NCBI RefSeq assembly: GCF_905115235.1
Contig: NC_051851.1
Location: 65,593,559-65,657,558, forward strand
Reading direction: 5' to 3'
Origin: Hermetia illucens
Taxonomy: Eukaryota > Arthropoda > Insecta > Diptera > Stratiomyidae
Length of the DNA stretch: 64,000 bases
Of the stretch, positions 25,501 to 37,006 are shown one piece after another (position 1 is the stretch's first letter; each line of letters opens with the position of its first letter). Under the pieces are notes generated by a model. That model worked only from the letters and a program-made list of their open reading frames with translations. It did not search any database and had not been told where the DNA came from. The position numbers and the translations under genes were made by a program.

Positions 25501-28500
25501 TAACCGACTGCATATGACAGAAAGTTTCTGTTTTAGTGTGTCCAGAATTTCAACTACGGGTGTCTCACAGGGGATGGCATAGTTCCGGTAAACCCTCTGC
25601 CCTTTATTTCTCACCCGTCGGCTGGCATTGCCAGTGCTGATCTGAATCAATCTAGCAATGTCCTGCCTTAGTGAGTCCCGCCGACGTTCCAGACGAATTT
25701 TCCATGGTGAATCCCTTTTATCACTCAAACCAATAACACGAAAGCGAACCTTCTGACCGTGCAATCTGACAGCCGCAACTGCACCATAATGCACAAGTGA
25801 TTGTAGTTGCAACAGCGACATATCAGCACACAGTCGAGATGCAATCTCATCATTGATTTGAGATAGAATTCCCGGAGTTGCTGGAGAGAGATAGATAGAG
25901 CCTGGGAATACCTGGTCTATGCAAAGGATCCATATCCGAAAATTCTATACATGCTCTTTGGAATTCGTCCCGAACCTCAGCGGAAGCCTCAGCTGGACGG
26001 TGGAGAAGAGTGCTTCGGCGAGTACTCAAACTGTTACCTGCAGTGCGGCGTGGTGTTGTTGATGCTGCCGTCTCTGCCCCCATCGACTCTCGGTCACCAG
26101 TTTCCCCGATGACTTCAAGTCGAACACGCTCCCTGATGGTGGCCGGGATTGTGTCGCTGCGAGTAATAAAGCGGTACTGGTCTGCGACTCGCTGCACAGT
26201 CACGTGCGCGAATTGCGGGAAACGCTCGACGAATCTCTGGTGCAATAAGGGGCGTAAAGATGTTGTACCCGCCCCTGCCGTTATTCCGTAGTAGGAGCGG
26301 ATGATGAAGAGGTTCATTTCTTCAGTCGATTTCATCCGCTTCCTACGCGAACCTGCTGAAGTGGTCGCCACAGATTGTGGCGAAACAGCTGCAGCAGGCG
26401 GAGCTGTGCTACTGGTCGTCGTGGCGCCTAGACGTCGAACCGCCCCACGACTAGCGGTTTCGACGCCGTGCTGTCCATTACGAGAACCCAACCCAGTGAC
26501 CAAGTCAGACGACTCCCGCCGGTTATCCGTACCGGACCTTAGATTTCTCCTTCTTCTCATTTTTGGTGGTGGATTTTATCCCTAGCTGCCAGGTGTTGAG
26601 ATAGCTTCCTTAGTGAGTAATCTGCAAGACTACAAAGTTCCTGCACTTTTCCCACATACCCCCTGAGACGCTGCGGTGGCGTACAGCCATTCAGACTGAA
26701 GCTATCCATCCCTCCTCCTTTCACAACCGGGCTTGGGACCGGCTTCGGCGGAGTTTGGCTCCCCGGCGGGGAATCGAAGCCCGGTCTCCCGCGTGACAGG
26801 CGGGGATACTGACCACTATACTACCGAGGATTATTATTAAAGTGCAGATATCCCTTTTGGGCTTAACTTGTACGCAGAGATTCATAGATTGAAATGTCGG
26901 ATAGTACTTATCTAGTTGGTTATGCCGTTGATATTTCAGCTGTAATACTTGTGTGCAATATAGAAGAGGTTAAGCGAATGCTAAGTATTTAATGCAAAGG
27001 GCATAACCATAAGTGGAGGTCCACAATTTGAACCTCTGAAATGTTGGATGTCCTAGGCAGAGTAAGCCTAAACTTTAAATGGCAATAACGAAAGAATATA
27101 GTGCGATTCACTTCAGATGTAAAGTTGACGAGAATTCTATTTTTTTCTGCAAGTAAAATTCGCACTAAGAATAGCCTCAGCACATCACACACATCCTGAA
27201 GCGGCAGTTCTCTATATCATTGGGGTCACTCCCATCATCTTTTGCGTGAAGGACGAAAAAAATTTGAAATATGAAAAAAAGTTCATGCTAGAACAATTCA
27301 GGCAACTAAGCCTCGAATTGAGAGCTTCCTTAGATAGCAGGATAGATGGCAGCCAGATAGCGGATGCAGGTCACAAGGGATTTCGGTGAAGTAAACGATT
27401 AGCTTGGTCCTTAGGACTTGTGTTTGTGGCTGAAGAATATACTCGTAAGTCTTCCCTGCTTGTCGTAAGAGGCGTAAAGTTCGTAAAAAGCAACTTACCC
27501 ATTTTTAAATTTTACTGCTACCGAAGCGTCAAGAACGCCCCGGATAGGCACTGACTTCTAGCCGAAAACTTTTGGCTATCGAAAATGGACTATAATTAGT
27601 TTCTAGAATACGCGCAGGCTTTTCGACAACGGTAACGAAAGTCCTAAAATGCTCAAACTCGAACGAAAACTCCCAACACAACAACAAAAAGCGATTAGCC
27701 ATAGACAAGGGAAGTGTGATGGTGGTACTCTGGAGAGTAAGCCTCTCCTTCTTGCGGCAATGTATTGTACGCAAAACCCGTGTCTGGTTATTTCTGACCA
27801 AAAACGTACGAACAATCAGGTTGACTACTTAGTTGTCTGTTGGAGGTGCGTAACAAGAGAGACGCTGATATCACGCTTGAAAGGAGGGATCACCAGCTCA
27901 TTTTCGCTTACGTTCGCTTGTGTATTGCGTCCGCCACTTCTCGCAAGATTGGAAAATTTCGACCTTCCAAGTTTCACATAGACCGCTTGTGTGATCCAAC
28001 TGTCGCTCCATAGAGGGAGAGCTATCTTTCTATTCGGAAGGCAGAGGCACTCAGTAAACCCGCTGAGAATATTGGCGAGCATTGGGCTGCCATCAGAAAT
28101 GCTCTTCTCTCCGGTGAAGGTCATCGATTACGTATTGAAGGGGTGTCATAAGATCTAGTTGACTGCAGAAGCGTAGGAGCGGATCGAAAATTGGAAGGGG
28201 GTGAAGAACTTATTAACCGATACGGGCAATGGCGGGCAGAAGGAATTTATTATTAGGGGAGGGAGTTGAGTTTAAGATAAACACCAGTAGGTCCAGGTTC
28301 TCTGTCGAATGGGTCATAGAAATCTACCAATCTATCTGCATTAGTACGCATCGAAGGCATTGATTAATCTGTATATCTAGGAAGTTTGGTTTCCGGCGAA
28401 AGTTTACAGAACTGGATGTTGCCTGAAGTATTAACAGCGTTAGATTCGCTTTCGTTACCTTGTCTAAAATCTGGAAATGCAGTTATCTTAACAACAAGTT

Positions 28501-31500
28501 AAAGCTGAAACGGTTCTATGATAGTGTTCTCTCTGTGCTGTTATATGGAAGTAGCACATGGAAAGTGACCACCACTGCCACTCAAAAGCTCCAAACCTTC
28601 ATCAACTTTGCGTGTCGTATCATCAGATTAAGTTAGCCTGATACTATAACAATAAAAAAACTTGGTGGCACACGTACGCGATGTGATCGGGAGGCGGAAG
28701 TGGCACTTTAAGGACTGGCGACAATTGCATTGCGGGCTACGCCATGTAGTGGAGGTAGAGTACTAGCGTCTCGGGAAGTAGTGGAGAGAAGCTGAAGCGC
28801 GTTCCAAGCAACCGAGAACGATGGGGCGTAGGTGTGGTTGACGCGCTATACCACACTAAGGGCTAAATGGCAATCATATATAAACTTCTGCCTAACGACA
28901 TTATGGTTCTTAGACAGGCTATTTTCTCAAATAATTTCACCTCATTGTGGTGGTAATGCGGAAATAGATACTGCAGAGTTTACTTTCATCAGTTGCAAAG
29001 AGGCCATGCAAGTGAGTAACCTTCAACTCGAGAATTGACGCATGCAATGTTAGCAACATTATTGGAAAAACCGAAGAGCACTGGAATATAATATCCAGAT
29101 TTATTGACAGTGTTCTTCGGAAAAAGAAACGGTGCCTCGACGAAGCATCACAGATAACGAATCAGCTAAGCTAAATAAACCGGGGCTTCGAGGAAGAGAA
29201 TTAAAATTCAACACATAAAAAAAACTATCAAAGCGTTCACGGCAATCGTAAGCGTTGGCATGGGTTAGATTAGAAGGCAAAAGAACGGAAGTTCAGCTGA
29301 AGAAGGAGGTGTTTATAGTCGATAACTTTATGGAATGATTCCGGCAGTTGAAAAAGAGGCGTTTTTAATTTGTACACTTTTTGACTTTCACTGAACTTAC
29401 ACAGAAGGAAACCAAGCATACGAATTTATTTTTATCTAGAATTGCATTTGAAATTAAATGAAAACTGGACTCAAATATTCTTTCCCTTTCAAGTTTTACG
29501 GATCTATTAACTGTTTGTGTCGCCACTTCTTCAAAATTTAACTACGACACCAATACTAAGACATTCTAAAATTTTTCGCTGATTCAGACTTGTAGCGGAT
29601 CATCTTCGCAGTTCTTGCTTTCACAATCTGCAGAGGTCTCAATGCCTTAATACAAACTAATATTTTCTGCCTCTCTCCTCTTTGCTTTAATTTCAAAGTA
29701 CTTGCCGAAATAGAACATTACAGGCTCATTGGAAAAACGCACTGTCCAAGCTCCGCCGCCTTCTGTTTCTGAGTATCCTGAGATGATACTATTATCCTGG
29801 AGATGCACCAAAAAACCCTAACTTCTGTCTTCGTTCAATAAGTTAAAACCATAACTTTAACTGCGGTGCACAATCTTTTCCTTCAATCTAGTGTGGCTAA
29901 CATAAAATGCTACCACTGGGGGCAGGAGCATTATCTTTGTAAGCTAGCAAATAGCCTTAAGTAATAATAATCGTTTCGAACTTTTCCTAGATATTAGCCC
30001 ATTTGAGGTTGCTACAGTTTTCCTAATCATATTTATTTTAGTGCTTCTTAAATTTTCAGATCATAGATACGTCACCATTATTTTATTTCTTTGATGATTG
30101 CTTTATATTGTTCTAGTCGAAAACAGCAGGACGACTTCTAGAACTTCTCCGTTTGGCTGGTCCGATGCCCCGTAGAGGCGAATATCGAATATTCTACAAT
30201 TTAGAGCCTAGCTACTCGGCCATATGTATCGTAGGTTTGGGTTCTGAATGTCTAGGGTACGATTCACACGAATTGATAGACGAACATAAGGAAGCAATAC
30301 GCAGGGCTGTTGCTACTGGATGTAGAGCGTTACAGCAAATCCACGTTGAAAAAATTGTTGTCGAAAGTTTCGGACACGCCGAATCAGCAGCGGAGGGAGC
30401 AGCACTAAGTGTGTGGGCCTACCAAGATTATAAAGACAAATTAGATCAAATCGTGGTTCCACAAATTGATTTACATGTTGAAAAAGGCGAAGAATGTGAT
30501 TGGGATGGTTGGCGGATAGGACTACAAAAAGCTGCCGCACAGAATCTAGCGAGACAACTACAAGAAACCCCATCCAATCAGCTCAGTCCTACTTATTTCG
30601 CACAAAATGTCGTTGATGTTCTCTGCAAATCAGGTGTCAATGTGGAAGTGAAAGTAAAAGGATGGGCTGAAAGCCAACAAATGCATGCATTTCTGGCTAT
30701 AGCGAAGGCTTCTTGTGAACCTCCCATATTTCTCGAGCTAAGCTATTTTGGAACAAATCGCGAAGAAAGGCCAATAGTCCTGGTTGGTCAGGGCCTTACA
30801 TTTGATGCAGGTGGCCTATGCCTTAAGGTAATGCTTACTATAAACCTTCCATCTCTGTATTCTTAACCTTAGTTTATCAACTTTAAGGAAAAAGATGATT
30901 TGCGTAACATGCGAGCTGATATGTCAGGAGCGGCTTGTGTAGTGGCAGTTTGCAGGGCAGTAGCCTCTCTGCAGTTACCAATTAATATCCGAGGTTTAAT
31001 ACCCTTATGTGAAAATGTTCTCGGGTGTAACTCCTGCAAGCCCGGAGACATCACGAAAACTATGAGCGGAAAAAGCGTAGAACTGGAAGACACCAGCCAC
31101 GAGGATGCTTACGTAATAATAGATGCCCTACTTTACGCTCAGAATTTTTGGCCCAGGTTCATACTTGACATCGGAACCACCACAAGAGAGGCAAAGTATG
31201 GCTTTTGCGAAGCAGCAACAGCTATCTATACCAACTCGGAGCAACTGTGGCAGCAAATGAAAAACGCTGCAGCCCATAGTGGTGATCGAGTGTGGCGAAT
31301 GCCCCTCTGGCGGCATTTCTCATATATGATGACAAAAGGAAAGCATTGCGATGTACAAACTTGTGGTAGAGAAAAAGGGCATGGCACTCCTTGCAAAAAT
31401 GCCGCATTCTTGAAGGAGTTCGTACCTTGCGGGCAATGGATGCATATTGTAAGTATCTAATGAGAGTTCATTCATAAAGAATATTAGTGTACAATGAGAG

Positions 31501-31687
31501 TGTTCTGTTGCTCATAACCCCTTAATTTTCATAGGATACCAGAAACGTGATGAGAACTAATGGTTTAAACTTTGAGTACCTCCGCGAAGGAATGGCTGGC
31601 CGTCCCACGAGGACAATAATTGAATTCATCGCCCAACTTGTGTGCCATGAAAACGACCCCTCCACGAATCAACAAGGCGCAAATTGA
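19512..31687 (+). CDS. S-Lap-like: Sperm-leucylaminopeptidase-like protein B (M17 family, catalytically dead)
   Basis: Coding exons are 19512-19778, 30117-30827, 30888-31448 and 31535-31687. All junctions are phase 0; introns are 10338, 60 and 86 bp, giving 563 residues. Intron positions match gene A exactly, so the two are paralogues. The N-terminus is basic (several arginines and lysines, no acidic residue in the first 40) and could be a mitochondrial presequence. C-terminal domain marks are GQGLTFDAGGLCLK, MRADM, GDRVWRMPL and GMAGRPTRTIIEF. Gln314 replaces the zinc lysine, Ser396 the aspartate and Ala400 the arginine of the M17 active site, while Asp319, Lys326, Asp337 and Glu398 are kept. 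An aminopeptidase reaction is therefore unlikely, and a structural role in sperm mitochondria, as for fly S-Laps, is the best guess. Extra cysteines (CENVLGCNSC, VQTCGREK) are shared in part with gene A. Intron 1 carries two RTE-like LINEs and the tRNA-linked LINE. Confidence 0.9.
20460..22090 (-). mobile_element. RTE-like LINE, family C (SR2-like)
   Basis: From right to left: a 5' leader near 22070 (CGCCTCTTACAACAA, shared with 27.45 kb), a degenerate endonuclease, a linker frame (21554-21240, GLEALLTVASNGGRG, EIRYRVKSREIE), RT start INTLQIILEQCAEVISSLHR and FLIDFEKTLDNVKR (21190-21080), then DVARRINSA...LSKIWKCSYLNTKIKLRL in a shifted frame near 20950, and a 3' tail near 20500. RT motifs between are deleted. 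It sits in S-Lap B intron 1. Confidence 0.7.
23003..24165 (-). repeat. Head-to-tail duplication of the 3' end of the tRNA-linked LINE
   Basis: Two copies of the LINE 3' terminal part, about 24165-23608 and 23575-23003, lie in the same orientation. Both carry the endonuclease-like domain and an identical last stretch ending CCGGCATCTGCCGAGA, with 33 bp of unrelated sequence between. The end can form a CGGCA-TC-TGCCG hairpin. This is either a second, 5'-truncated insertion directly downstream or a local duplication. Confidence 0.8.
23003..26758 (-). mobile_element. LINE with restriction-like endonuclease (R2/R4/Dong-type superclade), abutting tRNA-Asp
   Basis: Minus-strand frames give, in order: an N-terminal part from 26560 (basic MRRRRNLRSG, then a threonine/alanine-rich stretch); a linker (25821-25330); a reverse-transcriptase piece with the QGDSLSPLWFCMALNPLSWL core (25139-24936); a thumb region (SGKNKISALNVFAIPSLAY, PRDIGGRGVVDVA; 24894-24436); a CCHC knuckle CRMCGLALETLDHLISGC (C-x2-C-x7-H-x4-C, near 24290); and an endonuclease-like end with KPDVLLVD...YIIDVAI. 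The CCHC-then-endonuclease order is typical of R2-like elements, which are often site-specific. Frames are shifted in several places and part of the RT is missing, so it is inactive. A GC-rich leader (26758-26700) separates it from the tRNA. Confidence 0.75.
26759..26830 (-). tRNA. tRNA-Asp(GTC)-like sequence, probably a pseudogene or element head
   Basis: 72 nt on the minus strand start TCCTCGGTAGTATAGTGGTC and fold as tRNA-Asp: acceptor TCCTCGG/CCGGGGA with discriminator G, anticodon loop CTGTCAC (GTC) in a CCCGC/GCGGG stem, and an intact A box. The T stem is CGGGC against CCCCG, so the normally invariant G53 is C and the B box reads GCTTCGATTCC. No T-run terminator follows; instead the 5' end of a LINE begins at the next base. 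An ATTATTATTAA run flanks the 5' side. It may be a damaged real gene used as an insertion target, or a tRNA copy carried by the element. Confidence 0.8.
27430..28870 (+). mobile_element. RTE-like LINE, family C (SR2-like)
   Basis: Starts with the family leader (CTTCCCTGCTTGTCGTAAGA near 27450). It then shows endonuclease/linker pieces (RRDHQLIFAYVRLCIASA and KFHIDRLCDPTVA, about 27890-28010) and thumb pieces with LSKIWKCSYLNNKLKLKRF at about 28470, LYGSSTWKVTTTATQKLQTF at about 28540, and a 3' part to 28870. Frames are broken and the central RT is missing. Confidence 0.65.
28870..29175 (+). mobile_element. R1-clade LINE 3' fragment
   Basis: The frame at 28832-29036 reads SPHCGGNAEIDTAEFTFISC and KEAMQV, and further on IIGKTEEHWNIISRFI and VLRKKKRC. 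This resembles the C-terminal zinc-binding tail of R1-clade ORF2. It is fused to the end of the RTE-like fragment to its left. Confidence 0.5.
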
Positions 31688-32229
31688 TGAACGCAGGTCT
31701 GATTGTATACAGATCGTATAGTACTATAAATAGAGCGGAAGCGGAGGACCTTTTGTCTTGTGTTTAAGTATAATTATAGGTTTAAGTAGCTGAATATGAT
31801 GTAGTATGTGATCATTAGTTAAGTTCCAATTCGATATGTAAACCATTTTACTTCATATGTAAACGAAAAGTAAATTTAAAGTCCACTTGGTTGTATTATT
31901 TCTTTGAAAACGGTATATTCGTTTTGATAAACTAATCTCAGCTGTGCAAAGAAATAGTGCTACAAGCATATTTTTACGAAAATCACTTTAAAAATGAGGT
32001 GATGCCAATTAAAATTTGGAATAATGATAGTTATCAAGGATGCAGAATTTGTATAAGAATATTTAGCGAGGAGACTTGATTACAGATAGTTCGAATATTG
32101 GTAATAAATTCCGACATAAAGGCGGATTCTAGCAAAGTATTCGCATGTGTCGCTTTCAAGAGTTTTCGCTGGAATATAAAAACAAGTCGAAAAACCGGAA
32201 GCTTGACGCTTCAGTTATAAACCGTTTTG
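31688..32229. other. 3' flank of S-Lap B
   Basis: AT-rich sequence after the stop. The nearest exact AATAAA I noticed is at 32103-32108, far for a 3' end, so the poly(A) site is undecided. Confidence 0.3.
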
Positions 32230-32760
32230 TGTTTCCCTATGTGCGGAGTATTACGCAGTTCCTCCATTGGCCGATACTATTGGCTCGAGATATTTAAATC
32301 GTTCAGTTCTGTCAGCGGCAGTAACCTGAGAACACAACTGAGCAATTTAAATATCTCGGGTCAATGCAATCAGGCAATGGAGAACTGCGTAATGAAATTG
32401 CTTCACGCATTAACGCAACCTGAATGAAGTGACACTCCACAACAGTTGTTCTTTGTGATCGAAGTATCAGCGAACGTCGTAAATCCAGAATTTACCGCAG
32501 TGTCGTCCATCTTGTGGTCCTCTATAGTTCTCAGTATTGGCCGACTATAAAAGGCAATGAACGGCGTCTTGAAGTAATGGAGACGAAGATGTTGCGTTGG
32601 GCTAGTGGCGTGGCACGTTTTGATCACATCCGCTATGAGGATATCTACGATCGATATGGGGTTGCACCAATCGTAGAAAAACTGCGAGAGAGGCATCTTC
32701 GATGATAAGGTCACGTAATTCGCGCTAATGAGAATTCACTTGCCAAACTGCATTTTACAC
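32230..32760 (+). mobile_element. RTE family B 3' fragment with inverted 5' piece
   Basis: 32338 onward reads in the family frame (LRNEIASRI, then MVLYSSQYWPTIKGNERRLE, METKMLRWASGVARFDHIR, YGVAPIVEKLRERHLR, GHVIRANENSLAKL), with a few frame breaks. The first part, 32249-32306, is an inverted copy of 32338-32393. The 3' end is missing. Confidence 0.75.
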
Positions 32761-32929
32761 CCCTCCTTCATCTGGCGGTTCAAAGTGATAAGCCGCATGC
32801 ACGGTATACTATGATCAAAAACTGAGAAATGCACTCTGATTTACCGCCTACAGCCCTGCTACCAAATTCTACTCTCACTTACTCGAGGTAACCGTCGGCC
32901 AACGCATCTACAACTAACAAGAGAGGGTG

Positions 32930-35560
32930 CCGGCGGTTTCCTTGCGCCGGAAAACAAGGTCTGAAGTCATACCTGGCTGTAAGTGTAAAAAAACTATGGG
33001 AAGGTTGTCCTTGAAATAAACCTTAGGAGCGCGGTGAGCACAAAATCCCATAAGGACTTATGGACCATAAGGTCGTAACGTGAAGAGGCGAGGATTACAA
33101 ATCGCTTCAAATGCCTGGTAATTGGATACTTTGCCAAACATTGTAGAAATCAGGACAGACGATGCAGGAGTTTCGGTAGTAATAAATGTCCGGTGTTCAG
33201 GAGGGCCTTGAATAGTACGAAATCAATATGAAGGTAACATAGATAAACCTCAGTCACTGCGGAGCGGCTCACAATCTCTTGGCACAAACTGTAGTAGACG
33301 AGAGAGCAGGCGTAGTTCTAATCAACGAATCATTAAAATATCAGACAATGATTCGTCCTAGCTAAAATAAATGTCATCAACTTTTACGGTTGCTATGCAA
33401 GATCTAGTAGAACAATAGAAGAATTCCAGTCTATGGTCGATAATATCGCGACAGACGCAAACACTAAAGGCCAACTCATTATCGGCGGTGACTTCAACTC
33501 GTGGGCAACAAAGTGGTGTAGCAAGTATACTAACGGCAAAGGTCATAGGCTACTAGAAACGTTTAATTCTTTGGAATTAGAAATTGCAAATAACGATGAG
33601 ACAAACACATATCGTAAAGCCCGTATGGCTTTTCCCTTCTACGTAAGGTGATCATCAGGTGGAAGTGTTTAAAATCAAAGAACATAGAATAGCGCAGAAC
33701 CTCAAGCAAACAGGTCCAAAATGGAAGGATAGCTTCTTCGATAAAGATGCGTTTGCCTTGGTGATGAATCCCGCCAGTATGAACCAAGGATCAGTAGAGA
33801 AGTTGACCAAGCACCTAATTCAGTTTTCAACGCGTGCGATAGTTCAATGTAGAGAAGAGTTCCCAGCAGAAGAAGCTCACCATACTGGTTGAGTGAGCAA
33901 ATAAAGACGCTGAGAGCAAAATGACTACAAGCTCAAACAATCGTCCAACATTCGAGGAGAAAATTGGACTTCCAGTAGCTGCTCTCCGCATTCAAAAAAT
34001 TGAAGCACAATTTGCAGAAAGCGACCAAACAAAAACAAAATTAAATTTCAAAAAACCTCTGCAGCGAAACTGACGTCAACACTTGGGGCATGGCATGACC
34101 TATAGAATGGTGATGTCTAAAATAAAGAGAAAGAAATCACGGCACTGGAGGGAATAATTGCCAACAGATTGTGCGAGACAGCTGAACATGAAAGGCCTCT
34201 TTTCACGATGCAGTTTAGATTAAGAAAAAATCACTCCACCGCCGGTGTAATAAAGGTAGTGGTAGACACCGCAGCCACTATAGAAGGCAACAGAGAGTCA
34301 AAAGAGCACCGCGCAGTGGCTATGTTGGACGTGAAGAATGTTTTTAACCCTGTAAACTGGTTGACCATCAAAGCGTTCCTCATCCGAATAATCAGGAAAC
34401 TAAAGTACGAGAACAACAAAGGCACAAGTTAATATTGTGTCTTAGCTGGAGTCCCTCAAGGGTCGGTACTGGATCCATTCTTGTGGAACATCATGAATGA
34501 TAGAGTCTTTTGCCTGCATTTACCAGAAGAGTTAAAAGTAGTAGGATTCACCGACGGTATTGCTGTGGTTGTAGTTGCAAAGTACATCCACAAGGTTGAG
34601 GCAGCAGCGAATGAAGCGATCTGTAAGATCAAGAGTTGAATGGAAACTGCCGGACTAGTGCTCGCGGAGGTGGTTAAATATTTAAGTGTAATGCTCGACA
34701 ATAGATTCAAATTTAAAGTGCATGTAAAACACGTCAAAAAAAGGCAGCACTCTTGCAGACAGCACTCTCGCGAATGCTTCCAAATACTGACAGACCGTCG
34801 GTAGAGTCTTACCACCGCGAGTCATTAGCTCAGTCTTGGTCTATGCCGCTTCTGTATAGGCTGCAGCATTTAAGACTAAGGCAATCAAGAGAAGCCTCGT
34901 GTGCCCTAAGAGTGATTTGTAGCTATAGACATCTTGGCTGAAGAAATGACATGAATCTACATGAGGAGAACGCCAACCCCCAATGCTGTGCAACTGATCA
35001 AGAGCGAGGAAAGGTCATCATCATTCGTCAGATGGGATAGCTCATTGAAAGGCCGATGGAGGCATAATCTGATTCAAATCATCCGTATATGAGTCAGTTG
35101 TCACCATGGAGCCTGTAGTTACCAGCTAACGCAGTTTCTGTCTTGTCACGGTGGGTACCACAAATATATCATGCCCAACCTGCCAGGCAAGGAAGAACAC
35201 GCGGGGCATACAATATTATATTGCAGTCGCTTCGCGGTGTGGAGGACTAACATTCCGAGCGAGCATCATCTAGTGCAGCGCATGCTTCAGTTAGAAGACA
35301 AATGGCAGGAATTAGTGACATTCGTTGCTAATGTGCAAAAGGAGCTCTGCAAGCGGAAAGGGAAAGGCGAATGACAACCATACAGAAATCGCGGCATAAT
35401 TGCTAACCGGCCCCGCGAAGTAGTATCTAACGACAGTTTCTCGGGATGAGCAGTTGAAGCATGTACGGGAGCGGTGTAGTACGTAGGCACGGATATGCGT
35501 CCACGAGTCGTGCACGCCAGCGGTTTCGGCTGCTGTCCCTGGAAGATTCCACATCCGACT
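32930..35560 (+). mobile_element. R1-clade LINE, degraded
   Basis: Starts in the ORF1 knuckles (RFKCLVIGYFAKHCRNQDRR, about 33100). ORF2 endonuclease: QLIIGGDFNSWATKWCS at about 33475. RT: FRLRKNHSTAGVIKVVVDT at about 34215, LDVKNVFNPVNWLTIKAF, AGVPQGSVLDPFLWNIMND at about 34450 and VVGFTDGIAVVVVAKYI (active-site DD replaced by DG). The C-terminal part FLSCHGGYHKYIMP, PGKEEHAGHTILYC and MLQLEDKWQELV ends near 35370. Many frame breaks. Confidence 0.8.
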
Positions 35561-36029
35561 TTTTCTTAAGGCTTCACAAATATGTAAACTCAACATGAAG
35601 CTTCCTGTATAAGTTTGGATACCAGATATCGTAAAGTAGCCTACAATTTTTGCGTAGGAGATATTAAGATCCATCTACATGTTTGTCAAACAGTCGCAAA
35701 CGAAAACGTGTGGATAGGGTGTTTGGCTTCGTTTCTGTAGCTTAGGTAACGCTTGTAGGCGACTTCTACTTTTCCTATCATTGATATTGTCCTTATAGAC
35801 TTTCCAGGCAAGATTATGCTCACCAATAGGGATTAAATGACCCGCAACCGTAGCCTATTGAAACGAATTTCATCCACAACCAAACGGTCGAGGAATTACT
35901 CATAAATTTCGTCGTCGAACCATTCGCTGCAACTTTTTGCGATTGAGGTCAAGTATGTTTTGTTTAGTGCTAATGATTACGTTCTTCAAATTGTTGTGAA
36001 AACCATTTGTCAACGCTTCATCTGCAAGA

Positions 36030-36540
36030 CATTTAGTACCTGATGTTATTGAGGCATCTACAGATTTCCTGCTTATAGGTGTTCCGGAGAACTTTGTTGA
36101 AGATGTCTTCAGTATTCACTCTCACCTCATTGTCAGACGGGATTCTAGGTGGTATTGCTATTCGAGCTCGGAGCCCTATGCCAACGAGGTAGCGCCGTTC
36201 AATTAACATGTGGTCAATTTGGTTGAAAGTGGTCCCATCTGGAGAAGCCAACGTATCGCCTGAATATGAGCTCCGTCCTTATTTGGCTATTAAAATCTTT
36301 CAGTACGATGTTGACATCGTCATATCAAGGGTCCACTTTACTGCCTCGTAGAACGTATCCTTCTTTGACTCTACAGTCTGTTTTGTGGAAGCGGAAAGAC
36401 TAATGATGCTTATATTACGAAATGTGCCTTCCAAACACAGAGAACATACCGTTTCAAAGCCGGCAATAGCCGGGTGCGCGAATTGGCGAAAAGAGCCTTG
36501 ACAGGGTTGGTTTTTGTACTGCCTAAGAATTACCAAGTTA
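36030..36540 (-). mobile_element. RTE family endonuclease fragment
   Basis: Minus-strand frames contain FRNISIISLSASTKQTVE, KKDTFYEAVKWTLD and, after a frame change, ASPDGTTFNQIDHMLIERR. This is the apurinic-type endonuclease domain of RTE family A or a close relative. It lies upstream of the first small-protein gene. Confidence 0.75.
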
Positions 36541-37006
36541 CACTGTAACCCAATGGCAATATATCTTACTTTTCTTCGTTTCTATTATATTATAGATAAA
36601 TAAAATAAATATTTGAATGCTAGTATAAATTTCACTGTAGTTAATAATTGTAACTTAACTCCCCTAAATCTAGTTGGCTGTGCAGCTACACCGAGCTGAC
36701 GTCAGGGCTTTTATTCCAAAAACAACTGGTAGTACTTATTTTAGGTTCAAATAGAAATTTAAGAAAAACAGTATAAAGCTTTTTAACCTAAATTAGGTTA
36801 ACAAAATCAGCAAAAAAATCTAGTAGTAATTTTACAGAGAAACACCTTTGTTTCCAAAGATTTGGATTTAATCAACACACCACTGTCTACATCTATTTGT
36901 AACCGAAAGTGACTGTCAGGAGCAGGGAGTCTGAAACTTTTGCATTTAATTTGAGGGTGCATTTTTGCTTGTATCGTCGTAGTACTGCAGTTGCTTTAGT
37001 GAAAAA
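36541..37006. other. Upstream region of small-protein gene 1
   Basis: AT-rich sequence directly before the ATG at 37007, with no repeat recognised; it should contain the promoter. Confidence 0.35.

Larger units (their letters stand above)
19779..30116 (+). other. Intron 1 of S-Lap B, repeat-filled
   Basis: This 10.3 kb GT-AG intron (GTGAGATG to TTGTTCTAG) holds the family C LINEs, the tRNA-Asp-like sequence with its LINE, and an R1 tail. In 19779-20459, 22091-23002, 26831-27429 and 29176-30116 I see nothing I can name; antisense frames at 22435-23040 are unrecognised. Confidence 0.8.

Noticed and set aside
24454-26585. Plus-strand frames of 67-153 codons
   Set aside because: Antisense of the tRNA-linked LINE, whose minus frames hold the CCHC knuckle and RT motifs.
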